Positions 1 to 11,502 of a stretch of 64,000 nucleotides of DNA are shown piece by piece. A program made the position numbers and the translations under genes. The DNA lies in NCBI GenBank assembly GCA_025201375.1, contig JAIWZP010000029.1, positions 124,001-188,000 on the forward strand, written 5' to 3'. This DNA comes from Gongronella butleri (Eukaryota > Mucoromycota > Mucoromycetes > Mucorales > Cunninghamellaceae). The notes beneath the pieces were generated by a model. That model was not told the DNA's origin, made no database searches, and saw only the letters and a list, made by a program, of their open reading frames with translations. The first letter of the stretch is position 1; each line of letters opens with the position of its first letter.

Positions 1-521
1 TGGTGACCCCTTTTTGAGCATACCAGGATGGGGGGACCATCCCTCCTGCCTTTTTGTGCATTTTCGTTGTTTTTTTTTTTTGTTCATGGGACAATGGGGC
101 GAAATTAAGGATGAAACACGCATTGAAAAGGGCGGACGCGCTTTTTTTTCTTTTGCAAACAAACATTTGCATGCTGAAGAGAGAGGGAGGGCCAACATGG
201 CGGTTCGTGGTGAAACAGACCAAGCGATGGTTTGCGGTCTGGCGGTCGGCTGAGAGGAAAGAGAGCATTTTAACACGGACTGTGCGTCTCAAAGGACGAA
301 TTTGTATAGATTGCAGCGTCATGAGGCCTTTTTTTTTTTTTTTTTTTTTTGCCCTGTTGTCATTGTTCGATGATTTGAATACGACCAAGGTGATACAAAG
401 AGCCATGGTTCCGCCGTCCGCCATTGGCCGCCCGCCAAAAGGAAAGTTTTTTTTTCCATTTTCTTTTTTTTTTTTTTTTTTCTTGACCACACACTCTTTT
501 TTTTTTCGCCTCCATGATAGC

Positions 522-2470
522 ATGAGCAAGCGAACGACCTCTTTTGGCTTGCTGTTGTTGCTGCAGCTCTATATGCTGCAGCTGCTGCTTGTGCCATGCC
601 ACGCAAACGTCGAAATACGCGATGTGGCACCCACACCGTCCGCAAGCAACTCGTCGTCGGCGTCGGCTCCATCTCGCACACACTCTGCCCCACACTCCAC
701 ATCCTCCATACCCGCCCACGACGTGCGCCAGCCTTACAATGCCACGCTCGTCAATGGCACAGCCGCGCATAATGTTAAATATCAGCTCAATTGCAAGGTT
801 GACGACCCCTTTTGTTCAAAAGTTGAACAGGACATTAGCATTGCGCTTTACGAATTTGCACAGGCCGTCCACATCAACACAACCATTATGTACGGACCAG
901 CAAAATCCCTTGATTTATTGCTTTTCCACGCTTACGCTTATTTTTTTTTTTAGAATTCGCATTGATTACTATAGCTTCTGTAACGAAATATGTGCCAATG
1001 ACACCCTTGGCTGGTGCACACCGTCGTCAGAGGTAACAATTCACAAAAAGTGGCCAAATCACGGGCATTGGGCTCAAATGCATCTTTTTTTTCCATTTTT
1101 TTCTAGTTCATCTTGCCAAAGCAGGACGGTGTCGACTTGAATCACGCATATCCACAAGCCCTTGCAAGGCAATTGATCGCACCATTGATCCCCGTCGAGA
1201 AATGGTTACCAACAGACGTCACCATGGAATTGAATCACGATTTTTACATGAATGCCGTCGATTACGATGGCGCTCTCATGGCTGGATGGAATGGCACGGG
1301 CGTGCCGCCTGGTGGCGGCTTTTGGTTCTGGGTAAAGTGCCAATTTGCGAAATGGAGAATGAAGAAATTGACCCACTCAAATCATTTTTATAATAGAATG
1401 ACACGTCGTTTGGCAATTACAGCCTTTCTATTCAGCCCAACCAGATCGATTTCCGGTACGTTGTGCTCCATCAACTGATGCATGGCCTTGGGTTTATCAG
1501 TTCGTGGGCAGGCTACTTTTCGTCGGACAATTCGCCTTTTAGGCAGCTTGTCAGTGGGCTTGTGCCTGATCAAGAGCTCAACATTGTGACGCCGGGGATG
1601 AATTGGCAGGTGCCTTTTGATGGAGGGCCGACGTATGTCACGAGCTTCCAACAGACGCTCCTTTTCGATAAATTTTTGTTTGCGGTCAATTGCTCGGGAG
1701 ACTCGGTGCTCTGCCGCACAAACATGTCGCGCGCCGCGTTTGACATGCAGGGCTTTTGTGTCGACGAAAGCCAGGCATTCATCTCTGACTTTTTGGACGC
1801 ATTCAGCAATTCGACTCAGGCCAAACAGGCACATCATATTTACGACACATTGCTCAACCCCGACAGCCTCGTGTTTGTCTTGCCAAGGCCCACGATCAAT
1901 AGCAGCCTGTATTTGACCGATCCGTACTTGTCCACATATACCAACATGACGCTCGCCACCAACAAATTGCTCAACACGCAGCTAGAGCTCTTGGACGACT
2001 CCACTGGCCAACCCGCCGCCGCCATCTCGCATCTGGATCCCAACACCTATAATGGCACCGTCGATTTCCTCATGGCCCAGGGCTTCCAATCGGGCATCAC
2101 ACTCGATGATCTCGTCAATAGCGCCTACGGGACCCTGCCCTACAACATCACTTACAATGACACCCTCACAAACACCACAAAACAATATCGCTCACCCATT
2201 GGCCCCGGCATCTTGCGCATGCTCGACTCCATGGGCTACTCGACGGCACTCACGCCAACTTTTTATCAAGTCAATGGCACCCCACCCACGCCAAAGCTGC
2301 ATTCGCCATGCGACGACGCCAACAATGACAACATCCTCACATCCTCTTCCTCCAACAATGCCCCACCACCATCCACAAGCGCCGCCACCTCATGGGTCTG
2401 GACTCGCGACGCCCCATTCATGATTGCATTGCTCGCCATTCTGCACATCGCCGTGTATTTCGTCTCATGA
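522..2470 (+). CDS. secreted, GPI-anchored metalloprotease-like protein (HQxxH, probable pseudoenzyme)
   Basis: Four exons (522-889, 954-1032, 1107-1331, 1397-2470) join in frame to 581 aa. The start at 522 is chosen because a signal peptide follows at once (LLLLLQLYMLQLLL). A Ser/Thr/Pro-rich stretch comes next, then a Cys-containing domain, many N-x-S/T sites and a hydrophobic C-terminal tail ending AVYFVS that looks like a GPI signal. At about residues 249-253 the motif is HQLMH followed by GLGF. It sits where related fungal secreted leishmanolysin-like or zincin-like proteins carry HExxH. The catalytic Glu is therefore Gln, so a non-catalytic, possibly zinc-binding wall protein is likely. 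The family assignment is from pattern only. An AATAAA lies at 2625, beyond the stop. Confidence 0.68.
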
Positions 2471-3156
2471 ACCAAGAAAAAAAAAACCAGACAGATACAC
2501 AATCAGGCGTAGCAGCTTGGCGCTGTATCGTTTGCATCCTTGCACTTTCCCCCCTCCTCTCATTGTTTTTTTTTTTTTTTTTTTTTTGTACATCAATTCT
2601 TTTCCCATTTAGCTCCTTGTCCAAAATAAATTTGTATTTTTAGCATTTGCGCGTGGCACACTGATCGATCTTACCTTAAAAGCAAGCAAAAGTCACAAAT
2701 GTTCGCTCGCCTCACTGCCGATTCATCTGGCTTTTTTTTTGTCATTGCTCATCATCAGCTTTTAAAAAAAAAAAAAAAAAAAAAAAAACAGGATAAACTG
2801 CCAAATGGATGCTTTTTTTTTGAAGAATGGCCAGGGCTGGATTACTGGACGGCCGGTGGATTCCATCAATTCCTTTGCTCTCGATGTGTGCGTGCACATG
2901 GGATTGATCTCACTTTTTTTTTTTTTGTGCAACGTGCAACCAAGTGGCAGCGGCAACTCGACCAATTTAAAGTTGGGTCTCCTGAGGAGGCGCTGCTGTG
3001 TGGCGCTGGTTGGCTTGGACGCGCTTTTGCCTCGTTGGGTCGACACACACAACGCGCCCCAGCCCACAGCCACATTTCGCGCAAGGTATAAAAGACACGT
3101 CGCGTCGCAATTCCGTCTTTTTTTTTTCTTCATCCAATTCATCACACACTTACACA
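2471..3156. other. intergenic: 3' end of upstream gene and promoter of next gene
   Basis: No gene is seen. It holds T-runs (about 2563-2587), an A-run (2764-2787) and two more T-runs. The poly(A) signal candidate AATAAA at 2625-2630 would serve the upstream gene. The last 75 bases carry a TATA box for the next gene. Confidence 0.6.
3087..3093 (+). promoter_or_regulatory. TATA box (TATAAAA)
   Basis: TATAAAA lies 64 bases before the ATG at 3157, followed by a T-rich leader. The position fits a core promoter for the small Cys-rich protein. Confidence 0.6.
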
Positions 3157-3504
3157 ATGGAAAAGCCTCAAGCCCCTCCTCCTCAACAACAATATGCTGC
3201 TCCCGGTTACTCGCCGGCTCCCCAGCAAGGCTACGCCCAGGCGCAACCCCAGTACCCTCAGGGCGGCGAAAAGGGCTACCCCCAGGGCCAGCCCATCCCA
3301 GGTGGTGACCCCTACTTGAACGAGGCTCGCGTTCATCAATTGCAACAGGAGATCGAGGCCAACTCTTGCGACATTTGCGACATTTGTCTGTACATCTGGC
3401 TCGGTCCCTTTGCCCTCTTCTGCGTCATGCCAAAGTGGAACAAGAAGAACAAGGCCGAAACAGAGCTCAAGATCGAGCTGACCAAGCCTCGCCGTCAAAT
3501 GTAA
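3157..3504 (+). CDS. small Pro/Gln-rich protein with Cys-rich hydrophobic segment
   Basis: A single exon of 115 aa. Residues 1-48 are rich in Pro, Gln, Gly and Tyr (repeats of the type YPQG and YAQAQ). A short acidic helix follows, then a hydrophobic segment with clustered cysteines (CDICDICLYIWLGPFALFCV), then a basic tail. The layout resembles small tail-anchored or membrane-associated Cys-rich stress proteins, but I cannot name a family. The strong TATA box and compact structure suggest high expression. AATAAA at 3668 is a plausible 3' signal. Confidence 0.75.
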   Translation: MEKPQAPPPQQQYAAPGYSPAPQQGYAQAQPQYPQGGEKGYPQGQPIPGGDPYLNEARVHQLQQEIEANSCDICDICLYIWLGPFALFCVMPKWNKKNKAETELKIELTKPRRQM

Positions 3505-4303
3505 AAACAAAGAGTTGGACTCCCTTTCTCTTTTATCTCTCTCTTTATAATTCATTTATTATCATCTACACTCCATTTCGTCGCTCCTTCCCCTTATGTA
3601 TTTCAGCATATACCTTCTACTTTTCTCGCGCTATGAGCTCTTCTCTATTCTTTTGCCTCACTCGTTCAATAAAAAAGAAATCATAATCAGCAAAACGAAC
3701 AAAACAGGACGACGCATCAGCAGATTTTTTCGCTTCTGATTTTGTGTAACCGCGCGTGAATAGGGATGCATTGCCGGAGCATGAACCAATCCGTAATTGT
3801 TCTGATCGGAAACAGCAAATGCCAGGCCACGCCTCACAATGAATTCCTAAGTTTTCTTGGCTTTTTTTTTTTTTTTTTTGTTTATTTTTATTTTATTTTT
3901 AGTTTTTTTTCTTTTTTTTTTTTGATTCTGCAAGGTCAAGGGCTCATTTTTAAGGGGGCCCTGAATGCGAAACTAGTCAATGGCTCAGGAATTCAGGAAT
4001 AAAATCAAGGGCGGCCAGCAGAAACCAAGGCAGTGGCGGGACTACTGCAATTTAAAAATAGGTAAGCCGTCTGGCCCTGAGAGAAAACACCAATTTGGCA
4101 AGACACACTGCTTTTTACCTTCCAAGCACACCTTGCTTTCAAACGTTCTTTCTTGTCTTTTGAGGCGCTGTCGGTCAAAGCAGCCCATTTCGGGTGACAG
4201 GACACGCCACTCTAAAGTTTGGTGTCACAGACCGTATGGAAAAAAGGCAAAAGACCGCTTCCGATTTCCAAGCTCAATATTTTTCATGCTTTGCCACTGT
4301 GAA

Positions 4304-4340
<37 letters not shown>

Positions 4341-4786
4341 TTTGCCGAATCCATGTCACAATATGGAAATCTGATTGATGGACGACAAGTTGCCACAATA
4401 CGCGTTGAACATGGAGGCAATCGCACGCAGAATGGAATACTGTAGCCACTACAACAATACGAGCGAGACAAATTGAAACACACGCTTGAGTGACCGCGGC
4501 CGAGGGGGAGCGAAACTTTGCACTGTACGCGCGCAACATCCAGTCAAAACGGTCAAACGCGATTTTCTCATTATAAAATTGCGCAAGACAAGGGCTTACA
4601 GCATGGTGAAAGTAGCAACGGTCTCGTTTGGACCCGATGAAACCAGTTTGATATGTGTCCAACGTCTCCAAGGCTATGAAAAAAAAAAATGAGAATTGAA
4701 CTTTTCGCGTTTTGCAGGCTCGTCCTCCGAACTTGGCCATCGGTCCTATATTTGAGCTAGCGGGTTCCGAGCACAAAAAGCCGACG

Positions 4787-5065
4787 ATGTCAAGTTTTTT
4801 CAGAGATCGGATAATTCCATCTTGAGAAAATGCATTTGAATAAAAGCAGGGCCAAATCAGAGTCAAAAGGGTCAAAACAGGGTCAAAATGACCCCTGATG
4901 CCCTGAAGGCTAACTCACCGAGATCTCGACGCCATGTCCCCAAACAGCAAGCGCTTTTACCGCGCTTGGCCACTGATTTATTTGAGGTGTCTCACGCGTC
5001 GGAGCGCTCAGCCGTTGTTGCGACACGAGGCCAAATGGTGCTGATGATTTTACCCCCTTTACGCC
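4787..5065. repeat. diverged repeat, copy 1 of a tandem pair
   Basis: This segment aligns along its length with 5369-5663. Shared landmarks in order are AAGTTTTTT...ATCGGAT, GAGAAAA.GCATTT, AGGGCCAAATCA, GAAGGCTAA, CCATGTCCCCAAACA / GATGTCCCCAAACA, AGCGCTTTTACCGCG and GACCAAATGGTG-type words. Many substitutions and small indels show it is old. Confidence 0.7.
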
Positions 5066-5368
5066 TGTGAAACAGGCGCTTCATCAGAAATTTGCTCATC
5101 TGGTCCCAATTTTTTAGGACCAGTTGATGGTATACAGTACTTGATTCTCTAGCTACAGTAACAAGTAACAACGGTGTTATTTTTTTCGCGTACTGTATCG
5201 GATCACTCAGCCTCGAGAAACCTCGAGATTCGTGTTTGCTACTGTTGTAGTGAAACCCCAGCGCCAAACAATATTTTATGCGTTTCTCCCGATGAACCTG
5301 ACCGTATGGCTCTGAAATTTAAACCAGCGGATACAGTACAGCACAGTACAGTATTCGGTTCAAAACTT

Positions 5369-5663
5369 CGATGATTCCAAGTTTTTTTTCGCAAATCGGA
5401 TCATTCAGTCGTGACTCCTGAGAAAACGCATTTTAAGTACATACTGTAAAGTCAGGGCCAAATCAGGATCAAAATGATCCTTGAAGGCTAAATAACTCGC
5501 TGAGAACCCGGCGCGATGTCCCCAAACAACAAGCGCTTTTACCGCGTTTGGCTGCTGATTCATTTGAGGCAACTCACGCATCGTGGCGCTCAACCGGTAC
5601 TACCGCAGTACGGCAGTAGTACGAGACCAAATGGTGGTGATTTCCCCCCCTTTATTTTTTATC
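5369..5663. repeat. diverged repeat, copy 2 of a tandem pair
   Basis: Second copy of the unit at 4787-5065, with the same landmarks in the same order. It carries an extra small palindrome near 5598-5625 (GTACTACCG...GTAGTAC) that copy 1 lacks. Confidence 0.7.
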
Positions 5664-5671
5664 ATACACCT

Positions 5672-6256
5672 ACGCGTATGTTGAATTGTGTGATATAAAG
5701 TAAGAATTGGGCAATGCCATTGGCCTTTTGAGTACACTTGGCTTTGCGTTCTTGATGCTTTGACAGACGTTCTAGAGGTAATTGATGATTCTAAATCGCA
5801 TGGTGAAGTCTAAAATGCACGTCAGATTGCTGGATTTTGAGCACTTAGCGATTTGCGCCGATTTCGCCCTGTCATTGCAGTTTCTGCTCTAATACAAGTG
5901 CCTCAAAAATCGCTCAATTCGTAATTCTGTTCCGCGTTACCGATGTAAAATTTGATTTAGAATCGAATAAAGTTCTCACACGATGTCCGTTAACTTAATA
6001 AAATTTCGAGATAATCGCACTTTATGCGATTTTATGCCATTTTGGCCGTGGGCGGCGGCAAAGGCGCAATTATCAAATGTTTTTACTAAACGAGCATGGC
6101 TCGAAAGTAACACCATTCGATTCCAAATCAAATTTTACATCCAGGGGCAACGCGTTAGTTCATCCCAGCGCACTCCTGAACGCTCAGCAGAAGAGATTAA
6201 AGCCAAAATGCAGCTGCCCAATTCTTAATTTATATCACACAATTTAATGTAGGCTA
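5672..6256. mobile_element. MITE-like element with long imperfect inverted repeats
   Basis: The left arm (about 5672-5760) and right arm (about 6160-6256) are inverted copies. The best match is TGTGATATAAAGTAAGAATTGGGCA at 5690-5714 against TGCCCAATTCTTAATTTATATCACA at 6215-6239. An inner inverted pair, around 5937-5965 and 6114-6142, shares GATGTAAAATTTGATTT in opposite orientation. There is no coding potential. The structure is typical of a non-autonomous DNA transposon. I could not define a target-site duplication. Confidence 0.6.
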
Positions 6257-6489
6257 CACCTACCGTACGTACCTATGAAGCTGGAGCTTATTATTACTCA
6301 GAAACTTATTCATTCGGACCAGTTAATGGTAGACCCAATTTTCCAACGGTGTCATTTTTTTTGCGAATCGGATGTTCATGCGACGAGCGAGAAATCTCGA
6401 CGGTTTGTGAAGTTGTGATGGTGTGAAAGCCGTTCAAACATTACTGTATCATACAAAAAATTTCCACCTCGATGTTCTCAGCGACTGAT

Positions 6490-7410
6490 TGGACAATCCA
6501 CGGCGCTTTTAACTTGTTGAAAGCATCTCAAATGTCTATCGAATGAGACCAGTTTCATTGATGGATGGCTAAAAAATCGCGGAGAAAATTCACTTTTTCA
6601 TCAAAATCTTTGATCGCGATTTGCTCGACAACGATGATCTAATACTGTAAACCTGTGATTTTTATTGCAGTTTTACAGTACTAACAAACAGGGAGCCAAA
6701 GCACGTGTTGGGATGACTTGCGGCCCGCTAGCTAGTTTGGGGTTCAACTTTTTGCATCAGTCATTTCACCAGGCTGTAGCCCACTACTCATCAGGACATC
6801 AGCGCACAAAAATCTGCAAAATAAAAAAAATAAAAATAAATACAAAAAAATTCCATGCAATTCATACACCACCTTAATTTGGAAGCGTCAAACCTTAAAT
6901 TTTTGCAAAAAACTTTTGTTCAAAGTAGGCAAATTTTCTCAGTCGATCGCCGTTCATGCGTCACTCTTTGGGCTTTTATCTTACTACTCTGGGGCGACTT
7001 GCCATTTTGTCTGACAATCGCAAATTGCCGGAGTTACCTGTTTGGGATGCATTGATCACTCGGAGTTCGAAATTGCCCGTTTTTGGGATTTAAATGTGTG
7101 ACCCCTGAATTTTTAAAAAGTGATCGTAGCGCTTTGGCGTTTTAAGCGTTTTTGTTGCAAATTTTGCGCTGAATGCGATCCTACTATTTTTGAGCGGGCT
7201 CAACCATGCAGATGGCGAGATGAATACAAATAATACAAATTTGAAGTTTTTTTGTACTGATATTTTCGAGTTTTAAAAAAATTGAGCAGGTCCGTCTTGA
7301 GCACTGGGCCTTATTTTAATAAGACGTGACGCACTTTTCATTAGCGGGAAAAGGTTGTAAAAAAATTTCTGGAGGCACAGCAGGCCGGCGGCAATGTCTG
7401 AGAAATACGT
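6490..7410. repeat. dispersed repeat family R1, copy A
   Basis: About 0.9 kb with homologous copies at 19428-20070 (B) and 53372-53543 plus 56048-56755 (C). Shared words in order include GCGATTTGCTCGACAAC, CAGCGCACAAAAA, TCAAACCTTAAATTTTTGCAAAAAA, CGATCGCCGTTCATGC, GAGTTACCTGTTTGGGATGC, ATTGATCACTCGGAGTT, GTGTGACCCCTGA and TTCTGGAGGCACA. No copy has a long open reading frame, so this is likely a non-autonomous element. Confidence 0.8.
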
Positions 7411-7989
7411 TCTTTGGTATTTACTGTAAAAGAATGTATACAGTACCTACAGCAGTATGTGTATGTTTATGTGCAGTGTCCAGTGTGGCACACTACTGCA
7501 AGCATTAAAATAACAGAGCGCGTCAGATATTATCATAGCCAATGTGCTTAATATACGGATCAAGCACTTCATTTGTGCTTTGTGGTGTAAAATCCCAAAA
7601 TGATGAAAATTGTGTTTTTGTTATTTTGTACATATTCTCGATCGCTTGACGGTTTTTTTTGAAAGAGAGATAACACACGCTTCACACTTGACTTACACAT
7701 TCTAACCAAATTTATTTCATACTCTACGTATGCCGTACGTAGAATCACAGAATCTGCATTGTGAAGCAAAAACTGTATTTTTGTATCATAGAAATTCAAG
7801 AAATAAATCCAAAATCGGATTAGTCCATAGTCCTTGCTACTGTAACTTTATTATCCCGTCTTCGTTGTGCTCCGTTTACATGATACGGTACGTATCTGAT
7901 ATGCGATAACAGAAGAATAATAAAAAAATGCAAGAGATTGAACATTGGTTTCTTTATTACGGGTAAATCGCGACAAAAATGTAATCTGA

Positions 7990-8876
7990 CTAGGCTTTGA
8001 TGGCGCGCTGCTTGGCTCCGACGGCTGCTTTGCCCTTGGCAACAGCCTTGCCTTTGCCCTTGGCAGGAGGTGCAGATTGGACATCGCTGTCATCGCTGTC
8101 ATCGTCGTCGTCACTGCTGCTGAGGTCGTCGTCAAACACGGACGCGGCCGGTGCAGCGACCTTTGCGCGCTTTGCCGCGGGCGCAGAGCCCGTGCTGGAT
8201 GCAGAAGAGGATGAGGAGGATGAAGAGGACGCGGAACGCTTGAGCGCATTGGACACAGCATCTTTGACTTTGTCGACGACTTGCTCCTTTTCGTTCAAAA
8301 ACTCATTGTCGTCAAATCGGTGCTTGGGCGCTTCGCGCGGCTTGAGGGCCTTCTCAATTTTCTTTTCGAACTTTTCGCGGCGCTGGACGAGCCTTTCTTC
8401 TTCCTTGGCAGCCGCTTCTTCTTGTCTATTTTGCAAAATGAAAAAAAAAAGTGAATTGTGAGCCATGTTGTCTTTTTACAGTCAAATCTTCACCCGATTC
8501 CCCCTACTTACTGCTTGATGGCAGCGACATCGCGCAGGCGGCGGCCCTGCAGGTCGCGGCAGGCATCGAAATTGGTGGTTTTTTGAGCATTCATGCGGCC
8601 ACCCTGCGCACGCAGCATGGAACCAAAGCCACCCTTGCCACCCCTTAACCGCAGACCGACGCTGAGCTGTTCTGTGTGGGTATTGGCAAAGAGAGCGGCA
8701 TCGTCAGCAAGCAGCGAACCGCCAAGTGTCGAAACAATGAGGTCAGACGTCGAAAGGCTAAATTGGCTTGCCACTTGCTGCTTCACCGTGTATGCCGTCG
8801 TGGTCGAGGCGGCATCGTAAGTGTAGCAGACAGACTTTTGCGAGGGGAGCTGCACAATAGCTTGTTGGTGAATCAT
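7990..8876 (-). CDS. sde2: SDE2-like telomere maintenance / splicing factor
   Basis: Two exons (8512-8876, then 7990-8425) give 266 aa. The first about 80 residues form a ubiquitin-like domain ending [10 protein letters not shown], the site where Sde2 is cut after GG to release the active form beginning with Lys. The Sde2 core follows ([26 protein letters not shown]). After it come an acidic/basic coiled stretch and a low-complexity Ser/Asp/Ala/Lys-rich tail. In fission yeast the processed protein joins the spliceosome and promotes excision of selected introns; in animals it acts in replication stress. The start at 8876 places the UBL at the N terminus. An upstream in-frame extension exists but looks like leader sequence. 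Confidence 0.9.
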
Positions 8877-9277
8877 GGCAAGAAATTGAAGAAAGGGAAA
8901 AAGGAAAGAAAAATGGAAATATGCGGCAGGCCTCGGATGAGTCTTTTTCATGTTGAATTCACGAGCCATTGCCTTTTGCGGGCGACCGCTTGGTTGGACC
9001 AATGGAGGCGCAATGTCGAGTTGCACAGGCAATCATGCAAAAGATGGGGCATGTGCCCCATTTTACACAAAAGCATAAAAATGACAAGAGTACAAAGCCT
9101 TGCATGAGGTACATGTAAGTTTTATTGCGAGCAAGGGTGGGGGGAAGCGGCACTGTATATGAGTAGAGATGAGAAGGAACCAAAGAGAGACACACAAAGA
9201 TAGAAAAAGATTGATGAATGGGTGGAAATTTGGAAAAAGGAAAGAGAATAAAAGCGCGAGGACAAGGCGAAATGAAT

Positions 9278-10810
9278 CTACGATTGCTTGCACTCGGGGG
9301 CATTCTCACCCTTGGCAGGTTGCTAAAGGAAGAAAAAAAAAAGGAGAAGGGTCATGAGCTTGCCAATGTATGAATTAGGCCAGGGGACTTACAGCATCGT
9401 CATCATCATCATCGTCGTCCTCATCATCATCATCGAGGCTGTCGCCATCCTCGTTCATCTCATCATAAAAGTCATCTTCGAAATCGTCGTCGCCGGCAAA
9501 GTCTTCAAAGTCCAAGGCGCGGCCCGAGAAGTAATCGAGGGCGTGAGGGATGATCTTGTCCTTGAACTCCTCGCCAAGCTCATAGTCAGCCTCGAGCTTG
9601 GCATCCAAGCCCTCGGCTTCGTCCTCGTCCAATTCCTCGGCTTCGTCGGGGAAGACGGGGGGCGTGAAAAAGTTGAAGAAGCTCTCGGCGGGCACGGTGC
9701 GCTTGACAATGCGCGTCTTGTTGTTGCCTGATGACAAGAAAAAAGAAAAGAAAAGAAAAAAGAAAAATTAATGCCATGCTTGCTTTTTTTTCTTCTTTCG
9801 TTTTTGCGTACCACGGTGGCGCTGCTTCTTGGTCTCGACGGCAATGGTAAGGTCCTTGCCCTCCTTCCAGTCAATGGTGCAGCCCTCGGCATAATCGTAG
9901 ACAAAGTCGCCGCCATAGGCGTGCTCCTGGTAGTAGTAGGTCTTGGAGAGGACGGTGTTGGTGAAATAGTCGTTTTCGCTGAATTCGAACTCGATCTTGA
10001 AGCCGGGCTTGTCCATGTATTGCATGCGGACGTCGACGAGATGCTGGAGGGCGGCCTCGTCGCGCTCGGTGATGGTATCGCTGATTTGGGGGTGGTTCTT
10101 CAAGCTGGTGAGCCAGAACTCGGGGACACCGGTGACGGGCGCCGCCTCATCGTCCTCCTTGACAGACGACGAGGGCTCAGGCACGGGCACCTCGGCCTCC
10201 TCAGCCTCGAGTTTCTTGCCCAGGGCAATCTCGTCGGCAGAGGGCTCGTACTGGCCGCGGATCACCTCCGATCGCTTGTTGTACAACGGCTGATACAGCG
10301 CAAGGTACTTTTTCTCAAGCGCAAGCACTTCTTCTTGGAATTGACCTTCCAATTCGGCGTGCTTGCTCTGGAAGAACTTCAAACCAAACAAACGGCGCTG
10401 CACAGCCACAGGCAGCTGCTGGACAGACGCACCAAAGAGACCACCTGATATGGGGAAAAGCCTGTCAATTCACCCCACTTCGCGCCGTTTTCCCCTCCCC
10501 CATTGTTCCCAATTGTTCTCAATTTCCCATTTTTCTCATTTTTCTTTCTTTTTTTTTTTTTTACCTTGAGATTCCATAGCTTCAGAGATACTGGCAAAGT
10601 TGGGTCGATAAGCGGTAGTGATAGGGGCGGCGTTGATGGGGGTGTTTTGAGGAGTAGGTGCTGAGGACGTCGTGTTCTTAATATCCAAGTTGCCTGGCAA
10701 AAGCAAAAAATGAGGGTAAGCCACGCTTGCTGTGCCTCTACGTGCTTTTTGTTTGGATCTCGGGGCGAAATTTTCAGAAAAGAACAAGGAAACGTACCTG
10801 CGTTATCCAT
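9278..10810 (-). CDS. nap1: nucleosome assembly protein NAP1
   Basis: Five exons (10798-10810, 10565-10693, 9812-10444, 9393-9727, 9278-9322) join to 384 aa. The first exon encodes only MDNAG plus one base shared with exon 2. The NAP core runs from about residue 45 (AVQRRLFGLKFFQ, ELEGQFQEEVLALEKKY) to about 310. It includes GVPEFWLTSLKNHP and the dimer/histone-binding region with SFFNFFTPP. A long acidic tail (D/E tract) follows, and the protein ends ECKQS, a CaaX-type farnesylation tail known from Nap1. It is a histone H2A-H2B chaperone that shuttles between nucleus and cytoplasm. The gene lies 402 bases from the sde2 start, in the same orientation. Confidence 0.95.
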
Positions 10811-11502
10811 CAAGGACGTTGAAAGGATGGAAGATATGAACAAACAAAGAAAAAGAAGAAAAAAAAAGCGGAAAAGCAGAGAAATAGAAAAACCCACACA
10901 GATTTAAAAAACTTTTTTTGGGGTCAAACTCGGCTTTCCGTCGCAAAGGGCCAAAAAACGGGGGGCAGAGGGAGGAGCCCAAATCACAGCGTGAGCCCTA
11001 TTGGACGGGGCATGGCCGTCCATCCCTTTCTGTTTGTTGGGTTTCGAGCCCAATCATCCCCCCCTCCCCTTTGCTCCCTTCACGTTTGCGTGTCCTCGTC
11101 TCGCTTCAAGCCCATACAAAGCAGCAATGGGATCACAAAATCTCACGCCGTAACATGTCATTTTGCAAACAGAGTGGCTCTGCTTCTATCCCCACGGCCC
11201 GATCACGCTGGTGCCATTGTCGATTACCTAATTATAACGGCACAAAATGCATCGAGGCGCCTGGAAAAAAAAATTGGAACCCAACGGAAATGACAATGGT
11301 TGGGGGACGCTTGTCTACTCATCGTGTCATTCTCTCCGCCCTCTGACGCTTTCTCTCTTTTTTTTTTGTTTTCGTTCCTGCCACTCTCACTGGCCACCCC
11401 ATGTTGACACCCCGCTTGTAAGAAAAAAAATGCAGCATCAATTTACTCGGATCATCATTACGAATTGTAAAAAAAAAAGATAAAGACACGCGTGGATTGA
11501 AA

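Larger units (their letters stand above)
3505..7989. other. gene-free, repeat-rich region
   Basis: No convincing gene is seen on either strand in 4.5 kb. It holds the 3' end of the previous gene, T/A runs (3861-3922 and 4310-4337), a diverged tandem pair (about 4787-5065 and 5369-5663), an inverted-repeat element (about 5672-6256) and copy A of a dispersed repeat (about 6490-7410). Base composition is more AT-rich than the flanking genes, with many TACTGTA/TACAGTA words. Confidence 0.6.

Noticed and set aside
3861..3922. long T-rich stretch as a terminator or poly(A) retro-tail
   Set aside because: Such runs are scattered everywhere in the window; no retroelement body or target duplication is next to it.
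4225..4875. 216-codon minus-strand open frame
   Set aside because: It crosses a 27-bp A-run read as poly-Phe and repeat sequence, and shows no domain pattern.
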